Below are positions 32,584 through 45,328 of a DNA stretch of 64,000 bases, one piece after another. The notes under the pieces are model-generated. The model had not been told where the DNA came from, searched no databases, and saw only the letters and a list, made by a program, of their open reading frames with translations. The stretch comes from Sarcophilus harrisii (taxonomy: Eukaryota > Chordata > Mammalia > Dasyuromorphia > Dasyuridae). Both the position numbers and the translations under genes were made by a program. Each line of letters starts with the position of its first letter. Position 1 is the first letter of the stretch. Where the stretch lies: positions 8,553,275-8,617,274 of the forward strand of contig NC_045432.1 in NCBI RefSeq assembly GCF_902635505.1, given 5' to 3'.

Positions 32584-35500
32584 AACAGATCAAACTTGCA
32601 CAGAGTAGTGGACAGGGCCATTCTTTCTCCAAGCATATATTAATTGAGTATTAGCCAATTGGTAATTAGCCTTAAGTGCTCGGACCTCAGTGCATTTGCT
32701 CAGTTTCAGCCCATTACATCTCCCTCTTTCTTTTAAAACACAGTTGGTCATGCTATCCCTGACCTCTCAGGGAGGTGAGTGTCCCAGTGATTCCTGAGGG
32801 TTTTGAAGTCCAACAATTATTGATATCCATGATTCAAACGCCATAACTGCCATGCTCCTTCATTAGTGGGTACAGTCAGCAATGGAACCACCTGATGTTT
32901 CTTGGGTCTTCTCCTTCATTTCAATGGTCTGCTCCATCTCTCTCCGATGGACAAGGTGAATATGGCTCATTGGCACCCATCTGATCCCTTCTCCACCTGT
33001 AGAAATAAATACAAGCAAACCCTCTCCAGCAGTTAACCTATCTGGTCCCTTCATTCACTACTTTCTGGATCTCTCCTGGCGATTATCTGAAGATAGTGGA
33101 GCTGCTCACACTGGACACTGCCCTTCCGGTGGGTTATAAAACCTGTCTGCCAGAGCCAATACATCTTTGTCAAAAATCAAGAAGTTAATAGTATAAAGGG
33201 TTAGATTTAGAAGTTCTCTAGGGTTACCTGTGGCTCCCCCTTTCTTTTGTTTTTGAAGGAGCATCTTAATGTTTCTGTTTCTCCTCTACTATTGCCTGTC
33301 CTTGAGGATTAAAGGGTGTGCCAGTGGTGTGTAAAATCTTATACTGTGCACAAAAGTGTGCAAAATGTTTAGAAGCATATGCAGGTCCACTATCTGTTTT
33401 ATGGCTTGTGGCACACCCATAGTTGCAAATGCTTAGATAAGGAATTCAGTGACCACTCAGGCTGTCTCTTTTGCTGCTGGTATTGCAAAAGTGAATCCTG
33501 AAAAGGTGCCTACTACAACATGGATAAAAGACAGGCGACCAAAAGATTTATAATGGGTCACATCCATTTGCCAGATTTCATTGGGTCTCAAACCATGAGG
33601 GTTCTTCCCTGGAGACAGGGTAGGAGCATGGAAAAGAAGGCAAGCTGTATAGGCTTTTACTATGCTCCTAGCTCGTAAAGCTCGAGCAGCCTGATGATAT
33701 TTAGAATGAGATTCCTGGGCTTCTTGGAATAAAGGAGTATTGGCCAACATGGTTAGAAGGCTATCTGCCTTTGAATTACCATCAAAAATAGAACCTGGAA
33801 GTCCACTATGAGAGTGGACATGCAAAATATAAATCTTACCTGGATGCTTTCTCACTTGCTTTTGAAGTTTCTTAAAGAACTGATATATATTAAAGGCTAC
33901 AAATTGTATTTGGGCTGTGGCAATTCTTTGTACCACACCTACTGAATAGGCCAAATCAGATATTATATTTATATCTACTGGATAATAAGTAAGAGCTAGA
34001 ATGATTGCATATAATTCATTCTGCTGAGTGGACTGAAAAGGAGTTCTGACTACTCTCTTTATAGTTAAGTCACAAGAGTATACAGTGCAAATATTATGTT
34101 TGGATGCATCTGTAAAGATAGTTGATCCTTTAAGAGGAACTCTAGAAACCTTTTCTTCAAAAATCCATTGCGAATTATGTAATAGCCATGTTATCTTTAA
34201 TGGAGACCCATGTGTAAAATTTGGAGCCATGGCTAATAAAATTTGCCACTCTGGGATGGTTTCACAGCCCACATTAATTTGTGTATTAGTATAAAACGTA
34301 TATATCTTGTCAGGTCTTATTGTACTGCTTGCTCGCTTAATGGCATTTAATAAACTTCTAGCCACTAGCAGTGGTAAGGAGTAAGGCTTTGTTCTGGTTG
34401 TGCTGGGAGGTTCACCCACTCAACTACACTGTCTCCTTTTGAAAGAACTGCTGTGGTACTCTTTGTAGCAAAAACATTTTCCAAAGGGTTTTTTGGTGAC
34501 TCTTTCAACCAATTAGATAAAACCAGTTCAACTTCTCCCAAAGCCTTTTGAGCTTCTTTTGTAAGCCCACATGGTGAATTTAAATCACTGTCTCCCCTTA
34601 ACATGTCATATAAAGGTTGCAATTGATAGGTTGTCAAGCCTAACACTGGTCACATCCATTGGATTCTCCTATCAATTTCTGAAATTTTAAAATTTTTCTT
34701 TTCTTTCTTGGACAGTTTTTTACTATACCAGGTATACTTCATACCCTAAATACTGAAAAAGGAGAATGTCTGGAGCTATGTACAATTTTAGTTCTTAGTA
34801 TTTCTAAGTTTTTTAGACATGCTTTTTCATTTTTTCCTCAGGTTTCATCCCAATATATCATCCTTAAAATAACATTACTTTTGGAAATAATTTTCTTACT
34901 GGAAGAAACAGCCACAACATACTTTGACACATAGTAGGGCTGTTTTCATTCCCTTGTAAAATTCCATTAATATCTTTTATAAGGCTCATAAGTTAACGCT
35001 GGGCACTGAAAACAAATCTTTTCATATCCTCCTTATCTAGAGGGATAGAATGAAACAATCCTTTGTCTATAATTCAGAGGCCATTCTCTAGGCAATTAGT
35101 AGGAGATGAAGTCCCGCTGAAGAATTCCCATAGTTTCCATCTTTCATTTACCTTTTAAATTAGTCAACATCCTCCTTTTCCAATTTCTTTTTTACAACAA
35201 ATACTGTTCCAAGGAACAGAAAAGGTTCAATTCCTTGGTAATTCTCCTGTACTATATCTAAGAAGGCCTGAATTTTATCTTTACTTAAGGGCCACTGTTC
35301 TACCACACTGGTGCATCACTTTTCCATTGGATAGGAACAGGTGAAAGTGTTGGCAGGCCTTCAACAGCAGCCCTGCCTAAAAAACCGAAGTACTCATTTT
35401 TAACCCTAATTGTGGTGAAATGTCTCTTCCCCACAGATTGATGGGGATTTTTTTCAACTATAAAAGGAGTAACAACTCCTGTTTCACCTTCAGAAGACCA

Positions 35501-36286
35501 TCTCAAAGAGGTAGCATTAACTTCAACTGAAATTAATCCTCTTACACCAGACATGTAGGTGTCTGCTTTAATCTTTGGCCAGTGACTGGGCCAATTGTCT
35601 GGTGAAATTTGTTCTTCCTCTAAGAACCAAGGGGATGTGCATTCTAATGTACCCAAGAGTCTAGCCATCTGTTCCCAAGTTATAATTAAACCTTGTCCCT
35701 TGATCAAATTAAGCATGGTTTCTATAGCGCCCCTTCAGGGCAGGGGTGAGGATGGGGATGGGGCTGAGGGTGGAGGAGAATCTTTTCCTAACATCTGCCC
35801 CATTACAGCCAGAAAAGCTTACTAGTTTAGCCCTTAACAAAGTAAGTTCCCTGTTTGTCTGTTAAAATACTCACCTAATTTCCTAGTCACCAAAGACGTC
35901 TTCAGTGAAAGTAGAGTCCTTGGTTCCACAACGGGCGCCAAATGTGAAGCTCCCATTAGTACCCTGGATACTTTAGAATCAGCCAGAGTCAGGATCAGCA
36001 AAAGTCCTTGATCTTTATTCTTTTCAGACGTGAACAGAATGGTGATACAAAGTAAGAACAATTAAGACACAAATCCGCCAGCAGTGACTCTGGCTCTTTC
36101 ACTCTACCCCTCTCACTCCACCCCCTAAATCCTCCCCCCAATCTCCTATACAACAAATCAAACTTGCACAGAGTAGAGGGCTGGGCCATTCTTTCTCCAA
36201 GCATATACTAATTGAGTATGGTCCAACTGGTAATTAGCCTTAAGTGCTCGGACCTCAGTGCATCTGCTCAGTTTCAACTCATTACA
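32584..36286 (-). mobile_element. Class II (betaretrovirus-like) ERV, broken
   Basis: Minus orientation. The 5' LTR is 35943-36286 (344 bp, TG...CA); a tRNA-Lys-like primer site starting TGGCGCCCG adjoins it (35923-35940). Parts seen: a Gag start near 35780 and matrix-like sequence (within 35300-35716), protease/RT-junction-like sequence, RNase H and integrase (an open stretch at 33457-34419 with the 'FTDASKHN' RNase H motif and 'HSHSGLPG' integrase zinc-region sequence). The left end keeps only part of the 3' LTR (32584-32712) after a polypurine-like tract. Much shorter than a full provirus, several breaks; old. It is related to the element at 18829-22147 but has a different LTR type. Confidence 0.9.
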
Positions 36287-37640
36287 GGACAGGAGATCTC
36301 ATTGCTGTTTGAGTATCTCTCACCCTCATTTCTCACACCTGAATACAAGGACTCTTGTTGCTTTTGTGTGTACTGGGAAAATTGGTCAGCAGTTAGTGCT
36401 GGTAGTACTAAGGAGGGTGGGCTCTATTTTCAATGATTTCTCCCCTCTCTGATGTCTGATGGGATTGAACTGGAAACAGCTCTGGTCCTTTTAGGGGCTG
36501 TTCTTTCACAGGCAGTGGGGTTCAGAGCAAGTTTCTGTTTCCGTCTGGGTCTCTGGGGAGATGCTGGACAAGGTGGAGGTGCTGTATTCGTTTGTCTGGC
36601 ACATGCTGCCCACCTCCCCATTTCTCCTTCAAATGTTTTTGAAAAGCAATTGTTATCACTGTCTAATACTGTTAACTGTTTAAAACAAGGAAGCAATCAG
36701 AGCTCATCCTGAAGGATAAATACCAGGTACTATTCCTATAATGTAAAAAATAGCCATCAAGAAAGTTACCATGGCAAAGCCTTCTTCTCAGGTTCTCATT
36801 CCACTTGCATTTTCATGATGGTTTTGATATTGCTTTTACAATTTTTCCAGAGAAATATACTTGGGGCTACTTATTATTTACCAGTTCCACACTCATCATC
36901 TATTTAAGGAGACCTCTGTTCTGCTAGTCATGACTAATTGACCAACAGTCTGAATGAATAAAAAACCATTTGTTGAACACTTATTATGTATACAGAACTG
37001 TACTAAGCACTGTACTACATATCCCCAATGGCAACCCCACGTCCACTTTCTGAATCCCACAAATCCACGTTCTTGTATTTAATGTTATTCTCCCCAAGGG
37101 GTATCTAATTTGGTGGAACTGTCCTTAATGATTCAAAGGAAAGCAAGAGAAATAGGAAGGACAAGAAAAGAGCCTAACCATCTAGTTCTGAAACTTGTCT
37201 CAGGACTGTTCCCTAAAATCTCAATTCTTCCTCCTTCTTTTCCCCACCACTCCTCTGCACAGATTTACACCTTGTTCAACATTCAGTAGGAGTTTAACAA
37301 ATGGTTTCTGTTCTAAAGCAACTTGATTCAAAATCTAATAAACAAGGAACTGCCTAACTCAGATTTTATTAATCATCAACACTACTCTTCCCCAAATTTT
37401 TTGAGGCTAAAAATAGTGTTCTCAAGTCTCCTCTTTTATGCATATAATTGTTATTTTTCTCCTCTTTGACTTTAACAGACAAGAAAAAGGTTTGGCCCTG
37501 CAGGCCCTGCAGTCAGGAGAAAGTTTCCTTTGGCCAGTGTCAGTCTATCCAGAAGTCTCTGAGTATCTCTTTTGGGACAAACTGTTAGAAGAGGCTTGAG
37601 CTACTGCAAGCTCTTCATTCATGGTTAGTACTGGAAATAT
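36287..37640. other. Mostly single-copy-looking non-coding DNA
   Basis: No supported gene. A MIR/THER-like fragment lies near 36955-37020 ('aaaaaccatttgttgaacacttattatgt'). An open stretch on both strands at 36430-36712 has no recognisable product. Confidence 0.45.
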
Positions 37641-37679
37641 TGGAAAAAATTAACCTAAGGAAGGTGTTAGAAATTTCCA

Positions 37680-40600
37680 GGAAAGGGAAAAGTTTCCTAT
37701 AGATGATGAGATTTTAGATGACACTTGGAGAAGTCAGGTGGCAGAGATAAGGAGGGAGAATATTAAAAAAAAAAAAAAAAGGTGTGGAGGACAGCCCCTT
37801 AAAGAATATGGCCAGATTTGCTAGATGGAAGATCTTGTTCTAGGGACAGCTAAGAGGACAGTGTTTCTGGACTGAAAAATGCATCTTAGTGGTGAGGGGG
37901 TCTCAGAGAGAGTGTGTAAGGTATAAGAAAACTAGAAAGGCAAGTGGGTAGTATATGAAAGTCTTTGAATGTTACAGAAGATTTTATATTTGATCTTGGG
38001 TTGATAGGGAGCTCTGAGTTTGATTGAACAGAAGGGAATTGAGGGAAAGGGCAGAATAGCACATTGTCAGACTTCTGTTTTAGGAAGATGATTTTGAGAG
38101 CTGAGGGTAGGAAGAACTGGAATGACGATGTATGGAGGCAGAGACCACAACTACAAAGCTGTTTCAATAGTCCATTGTGTGAACTGATGAGGGCCTGTTT
38201 CAAGGTGGCACTATCAGAGGAAATAAGATGGCATATATGTGAGGTGTTACAAAGGTGAAACTGACAGGACTTGGCAACATGTTTGTTTAGGGGATGGTGA
38301 GAAGATCAAGAGTAAAGGATGATGACTTGGGGCATCTTTTCATATGACTAGAAATAGTTTCAATTTCTTCATCTGAGAATTGTCTGTTCATATCCTTTGA
38401 CCATTTTTCAATTGGAGAATGGCTTGATTTTTTATAAATTAGAGTTAATTCTTATATTTTGGAAATGAGGCCTTTATCAGAACCTTTGACTGTAAAAATA
38501 TTTTCCCAGTTTAGCTTCCTTCTAATCTTGCGCTTAGTTTTGTTTGTACAAAACTTTTCAGTTTGGTATAATCGAAATTTTCTATTTTGGGATCAAAAGA
38601 TTCCTAGTTCTGCTTTGACATAAAGACCTTCCCCTTCCACAGGTCTGAGAGGTAAACATCCTGTGTTTTCCTAATTTGTTAATAATTTCAATCTTTTGCC
38701 TAGGTCATGAACCCATTTTGACCTTATCTTGGTGTACGGTGTTGATGGATCAATGCCTTGTTTCTGCCATATTAGTTTCCAATTTTCCCAGCAATTTTAT
38801 CAAAATAAGTTCTTATCCCAAAAGCTGGGTCTTTGGGTTTGTCAAAGACTAGGTTGCTAATTTGTTGACTGTTTTATCCCTTGAACCAACCTATTCCACT
38901 GATCAACAATCTATTCCTTAGCCAATACCAAAAGTTTTGGTAACTGCTGCCTTAATATAATTTTAGACAATACAGCGCCATTCATTGATTTTTTTTCATT
39001 AATTTTGAAATTTTTGACCTTTGTTTTTCCATTGAATTTTGTTGTTTTTTTCTAGGTCATTAAAATAGTTTTTTGGGAAATGAAAATTAAGACAACTCTA
39101 AGAAACCCTAAACCCGGATTTAAAAGACAGGAAAAATACTGATGATTGTTGGGGGATAGGGAAAATGGGACATTGATGAGTTGGTGGGTTGAAGAATCCA
39201 ACCATTTTGAGAGTAGTTTTGAATATCCAAAAGTTATCAAACTGTGATACCTTTGATCCAGTGGACTACTGGGATTATATCCCGAGATTATAAAGAAGGA
39301 AAGGGACCTGTATGGCAGGAATGTTTGTGGACCCCTTTGTAGTGGTAGAAACTGGAAACGAATGGATGTCCACAGTTGGAGAATTGAAAAATTGGGTAAG
39401 AATATTATGAATATTATGTTCTATAAGAAAGACCAACAGGATGATTTCAGAAAGGCCTGGGAGACTTACAGAACTGGATGCTGAGGAAATGAGAAAGGAG
39501 ATCATTATATACTTAACAAAATAATATGATGACCAGTTCTGATGGACCAGGCCATCCTCAGCAACGAGATCAACCAAATATTTCCAATGGAGCAGGAAAA
39601 CTGAACAAGCCCAGAGAAAGAACTCTGGAGATGACTAAAAAAATTACATTGAATTCCCAATCCCATATTTATGCCCACCTCTTTTTATTTTTCACAAGCT
39701 AATTGTACAATTTTCAGAGTCTGATTTTTTGTACAGCAAAATAACGGTCAATACTTATTGTGTATCTAATTTATATTTTAATGTATTAATCTACTTCATC
39801 CTGCCATCTGGGGGAGGAGGTGGGGGGTAAGAGGGAAAAAATTGGAAAAGAGGTTTGGCAATTGTTAATGCGAAAGTTACCTACAATATCCTGTAAATAA
39901 AAGGCTATTAAATTAAATTTAAAAAAATAGAAAATGAAAAAAAAAAGAGTAAAGGATGACATTTAGGCTGTTGGCTTGGGTGACTGTGAGGACTACTTCA
40001 ATAGTAGTAAGGAATTTTGAAAGGGAAGAGTGTTGAGAATAAAGTCATAGAAAGAGTTCAATTAAGGAAATGTGGAATTATTTTTCTACAAGATGCACAG
40101 TTTTTATGTCCAAGAGATTTAAGAATGGAGGTCAGTGGAGAGGTTCATATACTACAAGTAGATATGAGAATCACCTGTATAGGTATGATAACTAAATTCA
40201 TGGGGACTGATGAAAGCCCCAAGTGAAAGAATATCAAAATAGAAGGAAAGGCAACCCAAGGCAGATCACGGTGGGACACTCATGGTTATGGCCATGGTGA
40301 GGTGCTCCAAGATAGTTACTGTCTTTTTTCCTTTCCTTGTATTTCCAGTGCTTAGTATAATGCCGGACACAATAGACACTTAACAAATGTTTGTTGGCAT
40401 ATTCAAAGATCCTGGAGAGAATAATATCCCCAAAACTTAGAGAGACAAAACTATCAAGAGAAGGATAAATCACAGTGTAAAAGGCTGCAAAATGATCAGG
40501 AAAGTGAGGATCAAGAAAAGGATACTGAATTTGGCATTAATAAATGGTTAGCAACATGAGTGAGAGAAGTTTCAGTAGAACGAGGAGGGCAGAAGGTAGA

Positions 40601-41120
40601 CAATAGAAAGTTAAGAAGAGAGAGGAAAGCCAATAGAGGTGAATATTGTAAATAGCCTTTTCAAGGAGTTTAGCCACATAAGCGAGGTGATATATATATA
40701 TATAGGAGGATAATCAGAGGGATGGATGGATCCAGGTGGAGATTGTTTTTTAAGGATGGAAGAGACATAGATGGGTATAGGCAGGGGAAGCAGTCAGCAT
40801 ACGGGGAGATATTGGAGTAAGAGAATTGGAATGACAAAGGGACCAGTTTTCTGGGGAAAATGGGCTGGAAGGTGAACATTCATGCAGATAAAGGGAATTT
40901 GGCTCAATAAGAAGTAAGCACATCCATATGTGTGAGACAGGATGGAGGAGACAGTGGCAGAGGGCATCTGAGTGGTGTGAGAGGAAGAGGACCTTCTTCT
41001 TGAAGGAGCTCTCAGGGAATGAACTCCATATTTTCAGTAAAACATGAGGCAAGGTTTTGAGCTGGGGGTGGGGGAAGCTATGGGAAGTTTGAGGTGGGAT
41101 AAAAATTTTCTAAAGAGCCA
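37680..41120 (-). mobile_element. L2/CR1-clade LINE, reverse-transcriptase region
   Basis: The plus strand shows the antisense of an L2/CR1-clade RT: 'tgttttaggaagatgattttgagagctgag', 'caatagtccattgtg', 'caggacttggcaac', then after the L1 insertion 'ggctgttggcttgggtgac', 'tagatatgagaatcacctgtataggtatgat' (over the YADDTQ-like active site) and 'cttttcaaggagtttagcc', 'agggatggatggatcc'. The reading frame is heavily degraded. Interrupted by the L1 at 38308-39959. L2-type 3' sequence also lies at 40320-40400. Confidence 0.7.
38308..39959. mobile_element. Twin-primed (5'-inverted) L1 insertion with 15-bp TSD
   Basis: A perfect 15-bp target duplication 'aagagtaaaggatga' lies at 38308-38322 and 39945-39959. 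Inside it, 38323 to ~39070 is L1 ORF2 in minus orientation (equivalent to 28119 back to about 27340), and ~39071-39944 is L1 in plus orientation from the equivalent of about 28131 through the 3' UTR to an A-rich tail. The two halves meet within about 10-20 bp in L1 coordinates. This is the textbook outcome of twin priming. It split an L2-clade LINE. Confidence 0.93.
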
Positions 41121-41890
41121 TTGTGGTGGTGAGTAGAATACTGAGTTAATTAGAACAGTATGAAAAGATTGCCCTGAAGCTCCAGGAGAACCTTTATTAC
41201 ACTCTTTGGTGCTGACGTGATATTATTTATCTCTAATGATATCTCATCTAATAAGCTCATTTTGTCAACAGGTAAAACTGGAATTAAGGACTTCTCACGA
41301 GAGAGAAGAGAGAGAGAGAGAGAGAGATTGATTTAAGTCTATGATCACGTGGACCCATTTGGTGGCTTGAGATAAGTAGTAGGTGAAAAGAGTATTAAGG
41401 CAGCAGATAGAGAACACACATAAGAGATCTGAAGGAAAGACTTTGTTCAGGATGAAGGCCAGTGTCCAATGGCAAGATATGGAGTCACAAAAGCCAGACT
41501 GAAGTCCCATCTCTATCACTGACACAAAGATACATCCAGAGTCTCCCCCAGTGCCTAATTTTTGTATACTCCAGGGTTAATGTTTCTTTTACATGATGCT
41601 TGGACTTCCTTGTTTTGACAAGTCTTGACAAGTGACTTTTTATTTAACAAATATCCTTCATAGATCAGATCAGTCATTGTACATATTCTTTCCAAGTTTT
41701 GTCTTTGTCAGTGAGCTATATTAATCTTTTGCCTAAAATGTGTCCTTTAGGCTTGGTTACTTGTCCATTTCCTTGAACTCTACTGCATGGTGAGCCTCTA
41801 GCATGACTGCCTCTCTGTCATCCAAGTAGAATAGCATGGCCATTGATCTCCACAGCTTGAAGGGATGATCTGGGAGACAGTCTTTGTGCT
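41121..41890. other. Non-coding; contains duplicated marker block copy 2
   Basis: 41340-41580 aligns with 22500-22745. An (AG)n microsatellite lies at about 41307-41327. The rest, 41580-41890, has no recognised gene or repeat. Confidence 0.65.
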
Positions 41891-43290
41891 AACCCCGATC
41901 CTCTTTATTTCTATTTTTCTTAAAGTTTTTTTTTTGTTATTGTTGGTCTATATTTTCTTTCATAATATAAGTATTATGGAAATGTTTTGCATGACAACAC
42001 ATGTATAACCTATATGGAATTGCTTTCATTCTCAATGGGGAATGAGGGGAGACAATTTGGAATTCAACATTTTAAAAATGAACGTTAAAAATTGCTTTTA
42101 CGTATAACTGAAGGGAAAAACAAAATACTAAATTTTTTAAAAGTCAAATTAGCCAAATGGAAAAGGAGGTACAAAAGCCACCTGAAAAAAATCATTCCTT
42201 AAAAATGAGAATTGGGTAAATGAAAACTAATGACTCTGTGAAACCTCAAGAATCAAACAAAACCAAAAGAATGGAAAAATAGAAGAAAATGTTTTAAAAA
42301 ACCATCTCAAACAACTTGGAAAATAGATCCAAAGCAGTTAATGTAAGAATTACCTAAAATTCATGATTAGAAAAAAAAAGCCTGAAAAGCATTATTCAGG
42401 AAATTAGCATGGAAAACTGCCCTGAAATCCTAGAAATGGAGGGTAAAATAGACATTGAAAGAATCCATCAATCACCTCCTGAAAGAGATCCCAAAATGAA
42501 AACTTCAAGTAACTTTGTAACTAAATTCCAAAATTGTCAGGTCAAGGAGAAAATACAATCATTTCTGATGAAAAGATCAGAACTGAACAGAAAATTTGAT
42601 ATTCAAATACAAGACTCAGAAGAAGCATAAAAAGGTAAAAAGGAAAGAAAAAACCGCATTTTCAAGGGTTACATCTGTACAAGGGAAGGTGATAATTGCA
42701 ACTCTTTAGAACTGTGTATTAGGGCAGTTAGCTATTCCCTAGTATCTTAGTATACATAATTTAGTATACATCTATGTATATATAGATAGAGGGTGTGGGT
42801 ATAACTTGACTTTGATTTTATGATAGAAAAAAGAAGTTAAAGGGTGTCTAAAGTAGTGTACTGGGAGAAGAGTAAAGGCCAAGTAAATGGAGTAAATTAT
42901 ATTACATGAAGAGGCACAAACAACCTATTACCATAGAAGAAAAGAAGGGATGGGGATGAGCATTGTTTGAATTTTAATACCACTGGATTTGGCTCAAAGA
43001 GAGAATAACATAAGCAATCAGTTGGGTATAGACATTTATCTTACCCTATGCAGAATCAGGAGGAAGAGGAAAGAAAAGGGAGGGGGACTGGCAGGTTGGA
43101 GGAAAGACTGAGGGTAGCATTGGTCAGAAGAAAAACTGTTGACAAGGAATAGGACAAAAAGAAAAATTTACAAATGGGATGGAGGGAAACACAGAGTTAC
43201 ATTGATTTACTATTTGAGGTTCCTGTGTGTATAAAGTAGTTTCCTTATTTGCCTTTTTTTATTTTTCAATATCTGTTTTTACTTTATTAA
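41890..43290 (+). mobile_element. L1 LINE: 3'-end piece then ORF1 and intergenic region
   Basis: 41890-42130 resembles the 3' end of a second L1 subfamily ('acatgtataacctatatgg...aaaatactaaa'), like 54380-54560. From 42140 the sequence is L1 ORF1 ('agccaaatggaaaaggagg', 'gagggtaaaatagacattgaaagaatcc'), with its end near 42640, then the ORF1-ORF2 spacer up to about 43290. Stops are frequent. Confidence 0.8.
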
Positions 43291-43565
43291 AATCATGATT
43301 GCAGTGTCTGCTTTTTTTGCAACCATTTCATGCACACTATATTGGGTTTTTTCTTCATCTCCTCAGTTTTATTTAGTGTATGTCTCTGAATTTCAAATGT
43401 CTTCCTTAAAAGTAACATTGTAGAATTTTGTTTTCTTCTCCGCTCCTTGAGGGCGGCAGGATCCATCATCTGTCTTTTGCCTCTTTTTGTATCTCCAACA
43501 ATGAGCACAGTGCCTAGGGCAGAAATAGTGCTGAACATTAGCTTTTTGATTGATACTGTCAGGGA
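43290..43565 (+). mobile_element. L2/MIR 3'-end fragment
   Basis: Contains 'gctccttgagggcggcagg', 'cttttgcctctttttgtatctcc' and 'gagcacagtgccta', the usual L2 terminal order. Confidence 0.75.
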
Positions 43566-44038
43566 TTTATAAGAATATGATTGTTCTCTTCTTTGGCTAA
43601 AACTTACTACCATGTAACTTCAGTTATTATTTAAACATAGCCCTATTCCCAATGGTTCTTTTTTTCTCTTGCCTTCTCCTCGCTCTCTTTGGAGTTTTGT
43701 TTCTTAGTTCCTTTTTTTGCTTCCTTTTGTTCTAGTTATTTGTGAGAGATATAACAGAGTGTCTCCACAAATTCAGAGTAGCAGTTAGCAGAAGGACCAG
43801 ATAAAAAGGGATACAAGTAGTTCTTTCCTGTACAAGGTTAGGAGATAGTAAAGTAGGGTAGAGCCTAAGCTTTGCTTTGAAGTGCTCATGAGCAATTAGC
43901 TTATAAGTATGAAATTCTCCTTCCCAGAAGGAGCTAAGGCTCATTTTAATGGTCATGCAATGAATGTGTTGCAAGGTGGAACATACCAAGGAGTAACCTG
44001 AAGATAGCAGACTGAGAACCATGTGAACTTCGTTGTAC
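43566..44038. other. Non-coding, nothing recognised
   Basis: Sequence immediately left of the class I ERV; no gene or repeat family recognised. Confidence 0.4.
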
Positions 44039-44042
44039 TCAG

Positions 44043-44497
44043 TGTGTGGAAAGGTGAAGAACTTACAGATCAAGCACATATGGATCAGAGACTGTTAGCT
44101 AAATTGATTGAAGCCTTAAAGGCCTCGGTTTCAGCTTCTCCGGAGTCATGTGATTTTAGATAAGGCCTGGACTACATTCCATTGTCCAAAGAAGGGATTA
44201 CGTGGCCAAAGAAGCCATACATCATCTTATCTAATGCATTCTACTGACCAAATAGGGGAACAGTAGACTTATGTGACCAATCACAACATATAGAGGGTAT
44301 AAGATTTTGGAGGTTCTTTGTCTGAAATGTATAAAAGTTGTAAGTATTTTTGAAGCTCTGCCTCTCTCCTGCTGTGAAATTTGGCTCACAGACCAGGATG
44401 GAGTCTGCTTTTTACGATTCTAATAAATAATTCTGCTTTCTATGAGTGAAAGTCACTTTGTAGTAGTCACTTTGGGTAGGTCTTTTTGTCCCAAACA
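44043..44497 (+). promoter_or_regulatory. 5' LTR of class I ERV
   Basis: Contains a TATA-like 'tataaaag' near 44331 and an AATAAA signal near 44423, in the order expected for U3-R-U5. A related solo LTR in the opposite orientation lies at 59765-60235. Confidence 0.85.
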
Positions 44498-45263
44498 GTT
44501 GGGGGTTCTTCAGGATGGGGTCTTTGGGGGAGATGGCTGTGCACCCCAGACAGGGACAGGCACCATAGAGTAGTTTTCTCCATGGTCTCTGGCTCTGGGT
44601 GTGCAGCCTCCCTCGCTTTTAGACAACGACCCAAGGTAGGGATACTCAGTGGAAAGCAGAACTGAAGACTGAAGACTGAAGGAAATAGAGTCCTGATGGC
44701 CAGCACCACAAGCCTGAAAGATATATGCACATGTACACTTAAGGTAACTGCTCTCAGGAGTCTGGGGGTCTATTGGCTGGGTTGAGGGAGACCCCGAGGG
44801 ATTAGCCCTCCTAAATTTGTTTTTGTGTTGGGATTGCTTTAGACCCCAATGATAAAGAACTTTCCTGAAGAAGCACCCAGGTGGCTGTGGGGCATGAGGG
44901 CACAGGTGCCTCTGCCGACACCTGGACTGGGTCCAGGGTGGTATAGAAGCAGTCCAAGAATTTGTATCAGGACGTTAGCTAGAAAATTCAAGAAAAATAG
45001 AACTCCGTGTCTGTCTATGTGTGTATGTTTGTTTGCTTTGCATTTTGTGTTCTGTGTTAAAAAGTTAGCAAGCTTGTAAGAGATAAGAATGCAGCCTCTG
45101 TGTTACAGGCTTAGAAAAATATCAGGCTGAATTGCTGGGAGGTGGAATTCATTCAGAGTAGTAGTTCTTCAAGAGTGGCTTGGAATGTATTGGTCTTAGA
45201 TCATGGTAATGTAATTTGGGAGCTAATTTAGGCTTCTCAAGATAGAGCAAGAAAAGAAGTTTG

Positions 45264-45269
<6 letters not shown>

Positions 45270-45322
<53 letters not shown>
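45270..45322. repeat. (TC)n microsatellite inside the ERV
   Basis: About 53 bp of pure TC repeat, lying in the 5' part of the class I ERV between the primer site and pol. Confidence 0.97.

Positions 45323-45328
<6 letters not shown>

Noticed and set aside
33457-34419. 320-residue open frame on the minus strand
   Set aside because: It is the RNase H/integrase part of a broken class II ERV, not a host gene.
36452-36712. Open frames on both strands (86 and 88 residues) in single-copy-looking DNA
   Set aside because: No domain, no splice or promoter context, and no second copy to test conservation.
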